Source: Coturnix japonica (lineage: Eukaryota > Chordata > Aves > Galliformes > Phasianidae). From it: a stretch of DNA of 64,000 nucleotides. The notes under the pieces are model-generated. The model did no database searches and had not been told where the DNA came from. It saw only the letters and a list, made by a program, of their open reading frames with translations. The stretch covers positions 45,108,093 through 45,172,092 of the forward strand of contig NC_029520.1 of the NCBI RefSeq assembly GCF_001577835.2, in the 5' to 3' direction. Of this stretch, positions 1-19,000 are shown piece after piece (the first letter of the stretch is position 1; each line of letters starts with the position of its first letter). The translations under genes were made by a program, and so were the position numbers.

Positions 1-1
1 A

Positions 2-7624
<7,623 letters not shown>

Positions 7625-8040
7625 ATTAGAATTCTACGTAGTCTTCTGGGAAAGACTGGCTATATAAAATGTATATTTTTCTAATGTGAATAGTGAGATA
7701 ATTGGAAATTTAACTTATTTGTAAACTGTTTCTATGCCCTAAACTTTTTATAACTTATGTTTATACAAATCTAAAACAACGCAACCAAAAATTCTAAAAT
7801 TAACATTGTTCTCCTTGCTTTATATGTTGGGGGTTGGGGGGAGAATTAGAAAGTGGAAATCTGTCAATCCTAAAACTGTTGCACTATTCCCTTTTGTTAC
7901 GCAATTCCTTTCCTCTCTAGCCATCTAAACATGCAGTAAGTTGTACTGCTTTCTGGCAGTGATGTGCTGTGTACTGGCAAGCTGTGTGTGGGTAAAATAA
8001 AAGCTATCTGAAAGTATGCGTTTTCTGTGCTGCTGAGATT
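7625..8040 (+). other. ZNF839: ZNF839 3' UTR and polyadenylation signal
   Basis: After the TAA stop the sequence turns AT-rich. A canonical AATAAA lies at 7996-8001 and is followed by TG-rich sequence, so cleavage near 8015-8035 is likely. A second AATAAA at 8418-8423 could give a longer 3' end. The exact site is inferred. Confidence 0.6.
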
Positions 8041-8380
8041 ACAAGAAAACTGCTGTTTTGCACTTTCTTAAAGCTAGTTTGAATACATACAATACAAGCA
8101 TCTAAACTTGGCGTGCACAGCTCTGCCTGGAAAAGTGAGGGCTTCAAACACAATCCATGCTTGTGCGCTCCAGGAACAATGTGACAGCCTAACTGATCTT
8201 TATTTAAATAGCACCAGGCTATGCATCCACTGAGTTAGAGACCAAAATAGCCTCAAACAAGAACTGATTTGTACTGAGCTACTGGCAATGTATTCAAGTA
8301 TTCTTGCTAATGTTGTCCTAATGGTCAGCTGTGCATTCAATGCTTGCTGTTACTTGGACAGAAATAAGGTACAAAACTAC

Positions 8381-8416
8381 TGAACTTCTATAATAGGATG
8401 AACTTCTATAATGGGA
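8381..8416. repeat. 18-bp tandem duplication (2 copies)
   Basis: Two adjacent near-identical 18-bp units (8381-8398 and 8399-8416, beginning TGAACTTCTATAAT) differ at one position. The second copy runs directly into the alternative AATAAA at 8418. It looks like a simple local duplication. Confidence 0.75.
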
Positions 8417-8423
8417 TAATAAA

Positions 8424-10350
8424 TTATTTTTAACTTTGAGGGCCTGGTGGTCTCTTTTTAATTCTTAGATTTGTGTTTTCTTTTTCCTAGACTTATGTCT
8501 TTCTTTTTCTCCTCCATCTCATACATTCTAAGCTTTGGCCTTCCTAGTTATTCTACACTGCTCTGTACTGTTTAATCATAATAAAAGTTTAGCCTTGACT
8601 ATAATTTATGTTTCTCTGTGCAGAGATTAAAAGTTCCCATGTTATTTATTACCTATTGCTATCCTGCACGGTAGTGAAGTACTATTTAATGCTTGGATGA
8701 TATTTTTGTGGATATTTTCTCACAGCATGCTGCCAAGCCACTGAGTTTTCTTTCAAAAAGCCCATCAGGTAAAAAGGATCAGCCCTAAATCACCATTATC
8801 TTAAACTTGTTTGTGAACTCTTGCAGATGTTAATGAAAACTGATAAAATATATGTGATGCCTCATTGAAACTGCTGAGATAATTGGACAAATCAGCTAAA
8901 AGCAGCTGTAATGTGCAGAGCTGTTCTTAAATATTCAGAGCTATTAGGGAAAAACATACTAACATGGAATCCAAACAAGAGAGTGAGACAATTCAGAGAA
9001 TGAACCATCTGCCTTATAATGTTCCATTTATTTATTTATTGCTTGGTTGCCTGAATAGAAGGTCAAATTATGATTAGGCAGAACGCTGCACTTCTTGCAG
9101 GGTTGTGAAAGATGTCACTATGTGTTAATAGATCCCGTCTGGTTCTTAAGTTTATGGAAGTTATTTGTTTTGTGTTTGTGATGCACTTTTGGTTTTTGAT
9201 GTATTGTTTTCTTTTTCAGGAGGTAGTAACGGTCATTACCTCACAAAGGAGGTAATGAAGATACCATGCAAAGCGCAGCCCTGTCCATCTTTCCAAGGCT
9301 TTGATTGCAGTAAGCAATTCCTTTTTACTACTCTTTTATACTGTCTAATAACTACATTTGAGGGCTTTATTTCAAAGAATCTCTGCAGTGACGAATTTGC
9401 AGCCATCTTCTGTCCTATAGCAACTAGTGAGCAAAGGGATACATAAGCATTGTCTCCTTCCTGAAGAGCTCAAGTCTTTTCAGAAATAAGAACAAAGTAC
9501 AATTTCCACTTGTTTTCATTCCCTGTTGATCTGTTTGTGGTAGGAAATACAGTCTACCTATGCACATCTTAGAAGAGCAGTTCTGTAAATGAACCCACCT
9601 TGTTTCTTTGCAAAATATTTTCCAAGTATGAAGGTGTTTCCATAGTGACGAGAGTCTGGCCCTACTCAGATCAATTAAGGTGGCTGTTGAGCTATGTGGA
9701 ACACTTGCAGAGTAAAATAATCAAAACTAACAGAGCTCTTCCTAATTGATTGCGTTCTGCTTGAGGTACAGCAGAATTTAGACACCAGAAAGCTGGGCTA
9801 AGAATAGGACTCTATTAAGCTGTCAGAAACAACCTCCTCTGTTGAACACAGAAGAACGTGATTCATATATGTCCATTTGGTTGCTGCAGGCAGCTTTTGC
9901 ATATCCCTTTCCAAGCCTATGGGGTTTCAGCATGGAACTAGCTAAGCAAATGACCTTATTTTTCCTATCACAAATCTGTGCCAGAATCGCTTGCTGTTAA
10001 TGAGATTTTTCTCATGTCAAATCACAGCCGCTGTAGCCATTTCATAGCAGCGTGCATTTCACATTATTTTTAGTTCAAATAGTTGTTTCAGGGAGAAATC
10101 AAGGACAATCATCTTTCAGGGCACAGCAATGATTCAACAGCAGCTAGGAATGCTATTTAATGGTGTGAAATGGAAGTTCTAAAGCAACTTTTCATATAAG
10201 GAGCAGATCGTATAGGCAGTTGGTCAGAGAATGGAGAACTTGTACAATTATGAAGCCTCTATCCAGCCTCCTATCCATAGCCTCCATCAAACACTTAAAA
10301 AGGATTAAAGCAACCAGATTGTCTAGTAAAGAAAAGAGTATCAGCTGCGA
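8424..10350. other. Convergent intergenic gap between ZNF839 and CINP; no gene recognised
   Basis: About 1.9 kb of AT-rich sequence lies between the tail-to-tail ends of ZNF839 (+) and CINP (-). The open frames here are short (under 95 codons), lack family features and have no credible splice partners. I see no interspersed repeat. Either gene's long 3' UTR could extend into it. Confidence 0.6.
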
Positions 10351-10375
10351 CAAAGTATTAAATACAAAATATACT

Positions 10376-10381
10376 TTTAAT
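10376..10381 (-). other. CINP: Likely CINP polyadenylation signal (ATTAAA)
   Basis: The + strand TTTAAT reads ATTAAA on the CINP strand, about 100 nt past the stop codon. The next canonical AATAAA on that strand that I noticed is at 9366-9371, about 1.1 kb further on. The proximal site fits a short 3' UTR. Confidence 0.45.
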
Positions 10382-10481
10382 AAGCTTTACAAAAACTTAA
10401 TTTACTTGGTGAGCCTCATCAATTCACCGTCTCAGTTTCATGTAAGCATCATTAGAAGCAAGTCAAGCAACACTTGAAATT

Positions 10482-13400
10482 CTAGCACTGTCTGTGCCCT
10501 GTTTCCAGAAGCATGGCTTCAAGCAGTAGTTTGCTGCTGTTGTCAAGGTAAGGCTGGTATAACCACGATGATAAATAGACCATCATCAGATCCTGGTCAG
10601 TAGAATGAGCAATTTCTTGTACAATTGTTTGCTTGAGTTGTAGTTCCTTCTTGTACATTTCAGAGAGCTTCAGAGAAACCTCATCTGAAATGGATTGATA
10701 GTAACAAAAGACAGAAACTGAACATTCTTTATTTATCTTGACTGACACTGTGATAAGAGCTACTTTTCTTTGTGTGCCTCAGAATTAACTGAGGAATATC
10801 TCATTCTTCGCATTCAAGGATTTCATTTCAGCATCAAGTAACAGGTCAGACTGTAGCCAACAGCTTAACATTACCAAACTGCAAAATTGTCTGTCTCTAC
10901 AAAAGATGTGGCTGTTGCAGCTTGGGCATTGGAAACTGCTGACAAGCTCGGTTCTAAGCTACTGTCTGGCTGTTGCATGCCAGACAATGCTTGTCAATTC
11001 ATACAAGCAGTCATCAGCAGTAATCCTAAACCAAGTAATGCACCCGTGTGTTTATTGATCAGTCAGTTATAAAGAAGACTGATTCACACACTTTCTCTTC
11101 CTAAGGGAGGATAAACAGATATAAAACAGATATGAAAGTCCTAAGTTGGATGACTTCAACGACAAAGTGCATTTATCTAAAATGATCAATAATTTACTTA
11201 CAGAAGTACACTGTGGGCCATGAGTGAAACAGGGGTGCTGTACAACCCCCAGCTCCATGGTGGTACTCTTCCAAGTCACAGACTCCTTTGGTAGTTGAAG
11301 AGAGCTTTTCCATTTTCAGCTGTATTTTTGTCTGGAAACAATGAACACATAAAGCTAATGAGTACCTCGGGAATGTTAAGCCATGATAGTCTTCAGCATT
11401 TTTTAAACACTTTCTGAAGACTTTAGTTAGTCTTAGCATTTCTAATTCACTTTTTTTTTTAACTCCAGATAGGACTCAAAACTGGAACTTATATAGAGAA
11501 TTAATGATTTACCCTAAAATTTCAGGTGCTGCAGATAATTACTGATTCTGATTTTGCATAAAAAGGGAAGCACCCAAATAACTCTTGCTTTTTCCCACAG
11601 AACACAATCTGAGGAAAATCTAAGTGCTCCTGCTTATTCTAAATACTGGTCTGGTAGCCTGTCTGTATAAAATCCTATCTATTATCTTTTTAATGATCCT
11701 CCGAAACAGCTAAAGGCTGTAAAAGTCTAATGTCGCTGAAATGTGACATTAATTCCTGACAATTTATCCAGAAAAGTGGGCAGAATAATTATCTTTCTCT
11801 GCTCCTCATAGAAAGTATGAGCTCTGCACAGAAAGTAGAAGTAGGCAGACTGGAAGTGTAATTGCATGAGGGCTGAGCAAAGCTGCAATGGATATCATGG
11901 CAGATAAAGCATTACTGTACTTTAAGTTGGTGTTTACTTTGTTCTAAACAGGGGATATTTGGGATAAGAAAACAAACATCAGTGAGTGCGTTTTTAGAAT
12001 GGATTATTATATGACTTGTTTTCAGAGGATCACATTATAAGTAACATTAGAAGTGGAGAGTAGAATTATGAGCAGAAGCTAGATATATATAAACAGCTTT
12101 CAAACCTATCAAGAAAGCAAACAAATGGAGCATGCTGGATTTACATCATAAAGGTCTAAAGGCAATGAAGTATGAATGAACATCCCTGATTTTAAGCTTG
12201 CAACAGATCCTTAACATCATGTTCTTATGTTGTACTTGAAAACTCTTGATATTGCTTCTAGGACTGAAAAAGGAATGTTACCATTTTTTTTAAGGTCTCC
12301 AGTAATTCTGTGCAGCAATTGTCCAGTTCTTTGTTGTACTTTGGAGACGGCTTTTCAGATTCTGTGGTACTGTTATCACAGGTTATCTCCAGTTTGTTAT
12401 CTTGAAATCTAAAACAGAAACATAAGGCAGGCATACAGGTTTACTCAAGCTGTGCAGACTTAAAGTCCGTGTGATCTGATCCCACAGAATCTCTCAGAGG
12501 CTGCTCATGAGAATTCCTACATAAAACCAGAAAGGAACGCAGCTAACCATATCAGCAATAAAGGCTGGTAACCTTCAGAAGAACGTGGGGTGTCTCTATG
12601 TTACAGTCTGTGCTCATAAAAAACCCAAAACACTCACAAACGTTAAGATAAAACCTTTTCCCACTTTACGTTGTCCCTGACAAGGGGGAATGTATGCCAG
12701 GCTTCAACCGGCCCAGCCAGGCCTGATGCCTCCCCACAGCCACTTTCACTGTCAGTTTGATCTAAGATTTAACTATGAACCAGAGCAGCTACTGAGCAGG
12801 CATGTGTCTTGTCTTGCTGATTCTCCCACTTCTTGCCTTTCATTCCTGTAAACATTGACAGAGAAGAGGGAGGTGCTAGAGAGAGAAAGCAACATCTGAC
12901 ACCTCCACAGCAAAATATTCCCGAGCCTTATGTGATAGAACTGTCAAACAAACTCTGTTCACCTGACAGACTCTTCAGAAGCTACTTCTCAAAACCCTGC
13001 CTGTTGTAAGGTTTTTCTTCACAGCATGATAACACTATTCTACCACAATTATTTTATTGTTTTGGGTTTGTTTTGTTGTTTTTGTTTTTTTTTTCCCAAA
13101 TCATCACTGCTATAGCTTCTTCTGTCCACATAAAACTCCAAAAAATCGTTATTGTGAAGAGAACAGAGTAATTCCTCAGAAAGGCAATCCTCATGCTGTC
13201 TTCACTTGTATATGTTATTAGCGTACTTACTGCTCACTGATCTTCATGTTGACTATTTTGTTTGCAGTAGTAAACCCATTATCATTCAGTCTCTCCCATT
13301 TCATCATCAAGTTATGCCAGTCTGCTGCATTATCTTTAATTTTTCTTGCACTGGCAGATAGGACAGGTCTTCTCGGAGTACCATCAGCAAGACTTCCTGC

Positions 13401-13539
13401 TATGTACGACAAAAACAGCAAGTTCAGTGAAAACATAGAGAAACAAGTCATTGTGGCTGAGATAAAGGCTCGGCCATCCCGCTCCGGCTCCATGCAGGCG
13501 TTGCCTACAGCACCGGCCCGCTCCTCACTCACCCGCCAT
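10482..13539 (-). CDS. CINP: CINP (cyclin-dependent kinase 2-interacting protein), complete, 5 coding exons
   Basis: In transcript order the coding exons are 13539-13533, 13399-13231, 12408-12282, 11331-11202 and 10684-10482 (TAG). The lengths 7+169+127+130+203 give 636 nt, or 211 aa, against 212 in human. Exon 1 contributes only ATG GCG G before GTGAGT. The predicted start MAAGSLADGTPRRPVLSASA lines up with the human N-terminus. Family signatures are SARKIKDNAADWHNL (exon 2), KMEKLSSTTKGVCDLE (exon 4) and YKKELQLKQ...MLLETGH at the C-terminus (exon 5). Exon 3 is the least conserved part. CINP is known to bind CDK2/CDC7 and ATRIP in replication-checkpoint signalling, and to sit in the SPATA5-SPATA5L1-C1orf109-CINP (55LCC) complex. 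Its promoter is shared head-to-head with TECPR2. Phase is consistent across every junction. Confidence 0.97.
10685..13532 (-). other. CINP: CINP introns
   Basis: There are four GT-AG introns: 10685-11201, 11332-12281, 12409-13230 and 13400-13532. I see only unique AT-rich sequence in them. A T-rich run near 13083-13095 is the main low-complexity patch. A 61-codon open frame at 10887-11072 in the last intron has no splice or homology support. Confidence 0.8.
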
Positions 13540-13960
13540 AGCGGCGCCCGCGGAAGTGCGCTCACGTCCGGCCCCGCCCAGGCCCGGCCCCGCCGAGCCG
13601 CTGAGGCAGCGGGGCAGCCGCCGGTGCGTGGGGGTCCGGGTGTTGTTGCGTCCTCTCTCTCCCGTCCGTCGGCAGCCATGACCGCCCTCGGCTCTTGACG
13701 CGGTAAGAGCTGCCGCGTCTCCGTGCAGCCTCCGTCCTCGGCGGTCTGTAGCCGCGGTGGAGCGGCCGACAGCGATGGTGCGGCCGGGAAAGCTTCTCCG
13801 CCTCCTGCTGCTGCTTGTGGGGAGGAACGCGGAGGAGCGCCGGATGGAAGCTGGTTTCCAGGGGAGGAGGATGCGGTGGGCGCTATGCCGGGCTGAGGGA
13901 ACTCGGGGCTCGGAGGTGAAAGTTCGCACCTGTGTGTGTGTGGGCTGCAGCCTGGGTCGG
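13480..13960. promoter_or_regulatory. CpG island; bidirectional CINP/TECPR2 promoter
   Basis: GC- and CpG-dense DNA lies between the CINP start codon (13539, - strand) and the presumed TECPR2 first-exon donor (13702, + strand), only about 160 bp apart. It contains an ETS-type GGAAGT at 13553-13558 and an Sp1-type CCCCGCCC at 13572-13579. There is no convincing TATA box. This is a typical housekeeping divergent promoter. The start sites themselves are inferred. Confidence 0.8.
13620..13702 (+). other. TECPR2: Probable TECPR2 non-coding exon 1 (5' end approximate)
   Basis: A good donor (CTTGACGCG followed by GTAAGA) at 13703 sits in the CpG island, and the next acceptor of the gene is at 15943. 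Human TECPR2 also begins with a non-coding exon. The 5' boundary given is a guess. The exon would carry a 6-codon upstream ORF, ATG at 13678 with stop TGA at 13696-13698. Confidence 0.5.
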
Positions 13961-15943
13961 CCTTTCCGCAGTCCCTGTCGGAATTCTTTCTTGTTTGTTT
14001 GTTTTTACCCTCTGCTTTGTGAAAAGACGCCCAAAATGCAGCGTTTCGTGGGTAGCTCGGAGCCGCTCGTGCGTTAATTTGGGGGTAACTACCTGAAAAC
14101 GTGAGAAGAGTTGGGAAATAAAAAGCGTTTGTAGCTGGCAGGATGTGGCCGAGGTCAGAATTTGTCCCTCTCCAAAGGGCCTGAACGTAAGGATTTATTC
14201 CCATGGAAGAGCTGAACAACAGAGCTGTGCAGGGAGGATGCCTGGGTAAGAAAAGCAGCGACAGCTTTGGCCTCTTGTGCTGAGTCTGTGACATACGCTG
14301 GAGCTGGAGCCAACGGAGCGTCTGTCTGAGCACAGGATTATCCCCCACATTGGCCGTCCCTGTGCTGAGCCCTCTGCAAGGAGTTCAGCTCTGCAGCAAC
14401 AGCTCTGCTTTCCAAATACTTCATTTAACACGATTCCTAAGTGCTGTCTGCGAGTTGTAAAGGGAGGACTCTGATCTGGTGTTCCATGGGCAGCATCAGG
14501 TGTTGCCTGCAATCCTTAGTGCTTGTTCCAAGTGGCTGCTGACACCTGTCTGCAGGGACAGCCCTCTGCTCGCCTTTGGTTAACAAAGATTAAATAGGGT
14601 CCTAATGATAAATAGAAGACTATATGTGATGTGTGAGTGTAATTAGAAATTGAAGACCGTGCAGGAAAATGATTGCGTTTACACAAAGTGCCAGAGCATC
14701 TTAGTATGGTGAGGGACTGATATCAGCTGAAAAGAGGAGTTAAAGAAACAAACACGGAGCTCATGAAGCAGTAACTGGGGAGTTTATGGCAGTTTATGTT
14801 AGAGGAAGTTTTGTGTGGGGGGGACTCTGCACCAAGTTTGGGTTTCAGTTAGGAATAACAGTCAAGCAGGAGGCATTAAAATTGCATAACCAGCAAAGCA
14901 GTGTGGATAGGGGAGCAAGCAGGAGACTTCAGCTGTAGGTGTTGTTGGTGTTTAGTTGGCTGTATGGATAGAAGGTAGAAAATGCCACGAGAAAGGAGTT
15001 CTAAAATGCAGATAGGAAGGAGATGTGTGAAAATATAAAGGAGTGGTGATGTGCTCAGGTTGTTTGTAACTCAGTGCCATGAAGAACTCTTGCCTGAGAA
15101 GTAGTTTGGTCACATTCATCTGCTAATCCATGTGATATGTTATGAAATAGGTGTTGTGACTGTTGTAAACAGTGTCAGAGTGGGATTATTTTCTATCAAG
15201 CAGTGCAGCTTATCACAGTTATTAATTACCACATCTGATAATTGTTGCTGGCTTTTTCAGTGGCTGTTGGTTTGGCTTTTTGTGACTGAGAACGCAGGAG
15301 TCCAGGCACAGCTCTTTATTCCTGCTGCCTTGTAATGCGGGCTTGAATGGGCAATGCATCATAAGTAATCCCTTGGATTTGGTGGAATTGCGTGTTGACA
15401 GCAAGTGTTGCAGGGCACGGAGCCAGCACGGTGAATCTTCCTGCACTGTAAGAGACAGAGCTTGAAAACTGAGACATCAGAGCTTTTCACAGTAATGGAG
15501 GCATTAAACGAGCACAGCAGTGTTATTTCTAATTTAGTTGAGATACACTGTAAGCAGTGTGTGAAGCTGTGAAACAAATACCATTTTTATCCTTACAGAA
15601 ATACTAACTAGGCAAAATAGGGCATGTTTCTCAGAACAACTGAGTTCAAGTTACTGTATCTTCTCAACTTTGATAAGCTTGTAGCTGCAAGGAAAAAAGC
15701 TTATCCCAGAATTAGCGGTTACCACGCATCCTTAGATTAATGAACTGAGAAAACAGGCTTATTCTGATGGATGCGATTATTCTAAGAGCAGCTTACGTCC
15801 CCTAGAAGAGTTCAGCTTTTGGGTTTTTTATACCAAACGAAACCTGACAATTTCTGCATGCCTTCTGTTAGGGGCTGACTTTCTGTTAACTGCTTATCAT
15901 CTCTGAGGAAGTTAACGGCTTATCTTTCGGTTTTGTCTTTCAG
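13703..15943 (+). other. TECPR2: TECPR2 intron before the start-codon exon
   Basis: About 2.2 kb: CpG-island sequence as far as about 13960, then AT-rich DNA with no recognised repeat or exon. The acceptor TTGTCTTTCAG ends at 15943. A weaker alternative acceptor, GTTTATTTCAG, ends at 15980. Confidence 0.6.
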
Positions 15944-16009
15944 ATTTCCTCATGCCATGAAGTAGATGTGTTTATTTCAGCCTTAAAATTATTGATGCCA
16001 GTGCTTGCT
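15944..16009 (+). other. TECPR2: TECPR2 5' UTR segment with upstream ATGs
   Basis: Between the acceptor and the chosen start there are out-of-frame ATGs at 15952 (MP stop), 15957 (MK stop) and 15966 (six codons, then stop), and an in-frame ATG at 15995 with a poor context (T at -3). The in-frame one would add five residues, MPVLA. The three out-of-frame ATGs would be lost if the acceptor at 15980 were used instead. Confidence 0.55.
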
Positions 16010-19000
16010 ATGGCATCTGTGGCTTCACCGGTTCTATTTAAGGAGTTTTGTCCCTTGTATTATCTACTCAATGCCATTCCAACAAAGATCCAAAAAGGCT
16101 TTCGTTCCATTGTGGTTTACCTCACAGCACTTGATACCAATGGCGACTACATTGCGGTGGGAAGCAGCATTGGAATGCTTTATCTCTACTGCAGACATTT
16201 AAACCAGATGAAAAAATACAATTTCGAGGTAAATACAAACTTCTCCTGTGTCCCATCTAACGAAGTTTTTATCTGTGCTGAGGTGCTCAGAATGGAGTGG
16301 TTATTCATAACAAGTTCTCTGACTCTCAATAACTGCAAGTTTTATATGTGGTTTCTTCCAACAGGGGAAGTGTGAATCTATAACTTCTGTGAAGCTGCTG
16401 AGCTGTTTTGATGATCTAGTTGCTGTTGGTACAGCCTCGGGTCGAGTTGCAGTCTTTCAGCTCGTGTCTTCATTGCCTGGAAGAAACAAACAGGTAAATC
16501 TTTGTGTTTGGCTGCACTGTGAGATTTAGTATGGTGGATCCTAGTAGAGTATTATGGGGATTCTATGTGATAGGGAAAAACAGAATTTTGTCTTAAGTGT
16601 CTGTTTTATGCTTCACATGTTAAGCTTAGAAAAGCAGTGATCTTAAAACATTTATTTCATTACAAGAGGAGTTTAATCAAAAATTGTTCTTCTGAACTCA
16701 TCTGTAATAGCTGACTGAGATATTATTGGTGAGTTGTTTGTTCTAACAGAAATTAGAATGACCTGCATTTTTGGACTGAGCCTCTGATTTAGCAGTCCAA
16801 GTCACTGAGTAGGTGTTGTGTCCGTGTTTGCTCTTCATTCTTGTCTTTCTTTGTTATTGTTTCACAGCTTCGGCGATTCGATGTTGCTGGTATCCACAAA
16901 AGCAGCATTACAGCTTTAGCTTGGAGTCCCAATGGGATGAAATTGTTTTCTGGAGATGACAGAGGGAAGATTGTCTACTCTGCCCTTGATCTAGACCACG
17001 TAAAAGACTCTTCATCTAATTTACAACTTTCTGGGGGAGGGGAAAAAAGCTTCTGTGTTGAAATACATAGCAATTAGTTAATTGCTCAATATCGTGCCAT
17101 TAGTTGGATTGTTGTATGTGTACTCACAGGTAGATGTTCATACACCCATGAAGTTGAGCACTGGGAATCATTTGCAACAGCTCTAAGAAATATAAAATGG
17201 GAAGGATCAGTATTTTTAGTATTTCTTTCTGTAATAACTGTACATCTCTTCAGCTTTCAGCAAATACTTTCTCTTCGCTTACTTGGAAAGAGTACACTCA
17301 AATAATGCAGCTTGCTGTTTCACTGTGTTGTTGGAGTAGCAGTCACATGCTATGTAACAGCTCTCTTGTCTGCATAAAGTAGCTTCGTGTTCAGTAAGTG
17401 AACATGATGGAACAGCAGTCCAAAAGTTATTTTATTACTTGTTTTAACATTTTTGGGCATGTTCATGTCTTTAAGTGTTTGTTACTGTCGTGTGTTTTTA
17501 GAAAGTTTGACTATTTCTTATTTCATGTATCTTTAAAAGGGTGTTTGCAACTCCAGCCTTGTGTTAGAAGAGCCATCTTCGATTGTCCAGTTGGATTACA
17601 ACCAGAAAGTGCTGCTTGTCTCTACTTTACAACGAACTATCCTTTTTTACACGGAAGAGAAATCTGTCAAGCAAGTTGGAACACAGCCCAGAAAAAAGTA
17701 ACCCTCATAAAATCTTGATGCAGGCACATTAGATAATTCTGGCTTTTCAGGATGGATTATAGAAAGGGTGACCTAAGCAGTGAAATTAATAGAACAGAAC
17801 AGTCCTCTTACAAAAAAACGCAGTTAGAGTAGCCACGTATGCTCAAACATGAGATGACAATTCTGCTGACTTAGAAAGTTGGTCGCAAATGTATTACAGT
17901 CTTTTTGTTTGTGATGCAGAAATTATTTGAGGTATTTTCTTGTTTAAACTGAAAGCACTGTTCAACTTTGCAGTCCCTCACTCTTCACTGTTGCTTGGGC
18001 TGAGTGACCATTGTGAGCAGTGGTCTGTCTCATGGGTGATCTATTTTCCTAATGCAATCAGTGACTTAATCTTTTGGTTTTTATAACACCCCAAAGCGAA
18101 TTAAAAGGGAATGTCTATAGGAATCGCTTAAGGCTAGGAACTTCTTGTATGGCTTCCTGACATCTTTTATTGTGTTATCATTCTGGGTTGTGAAAGAAGA
18201 GGGTGCTTGCTCAGTATTGGATCAGTATGACTGACTGTATCTGACTCTTGAGAGAAGGTTTATAACGTGTTTCAGAAATACAGATAATGACATGAACACC
18301 AAGGACCCCTTTACTTCTTTTACTTCTTCAGTGTCAGTATTTTTATGTGCCAAGGACAAAGACTTTAACAGCTGAGATCTGCTCCTTGCAAATAGAGGTT
18401 GTCAGTTTGTTAGCATTCTGTAGTGGAGTTTCGCTTGTTTTCATCAGTGCTGGGAGAGGGATGGCTGTATGGTAGGCTTTTTCTAGGATGGACAGAGTAG
18501 TGTTAGGGCTGTAAGTCATGTTAGGAGAGGTCATTTAACTTGTCTAACAGACATTATGTTTGACACCTGAAGCTGAGGGAAAATTCATGTTATTTGGAAG
18601 TACAGTTCTTGTCTTATATGTATTTCAGGCGTTTGATGGAATGTTTCAATTGAAGAACAACATTTTTAATGTTGATAACACGCAGTTGTAAATTTATTAT
18701 CTTACTTTTAACATTTATTTCTGTGTTGTATTATATAGCTTTTAAAACACATTCTTGGTTTGCGTTTTAGCAGTGGCAAATTTGGAGCATGTTTTATACC
18801 TGGCCTCTGTAAGCAGACCGATCTGACACTGTTTGCTGCCAGACCTGGGCTTCGCCTCTGGAAATCTGATGTTCATGGAACTGTTCAGGCCACGTTCATC
18901 TTGAAAGATTTATTTGCCAGAGGAATACAAACTTTTGAGTTGTATCCTCGTTTGGAACCACCCGACAGAGGAAGTTATGGCTCCCCAGAGAAACACCTTG

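Noticed and set aside
13227-14348. 373-codon open frame on the - strand spanning the CINP/TECPR2 promoter
   Set aside because: Only its last 56 codons are real (CINP exon 2). The rest is GC-rich promoter and intron sequence that happens to lack stops.
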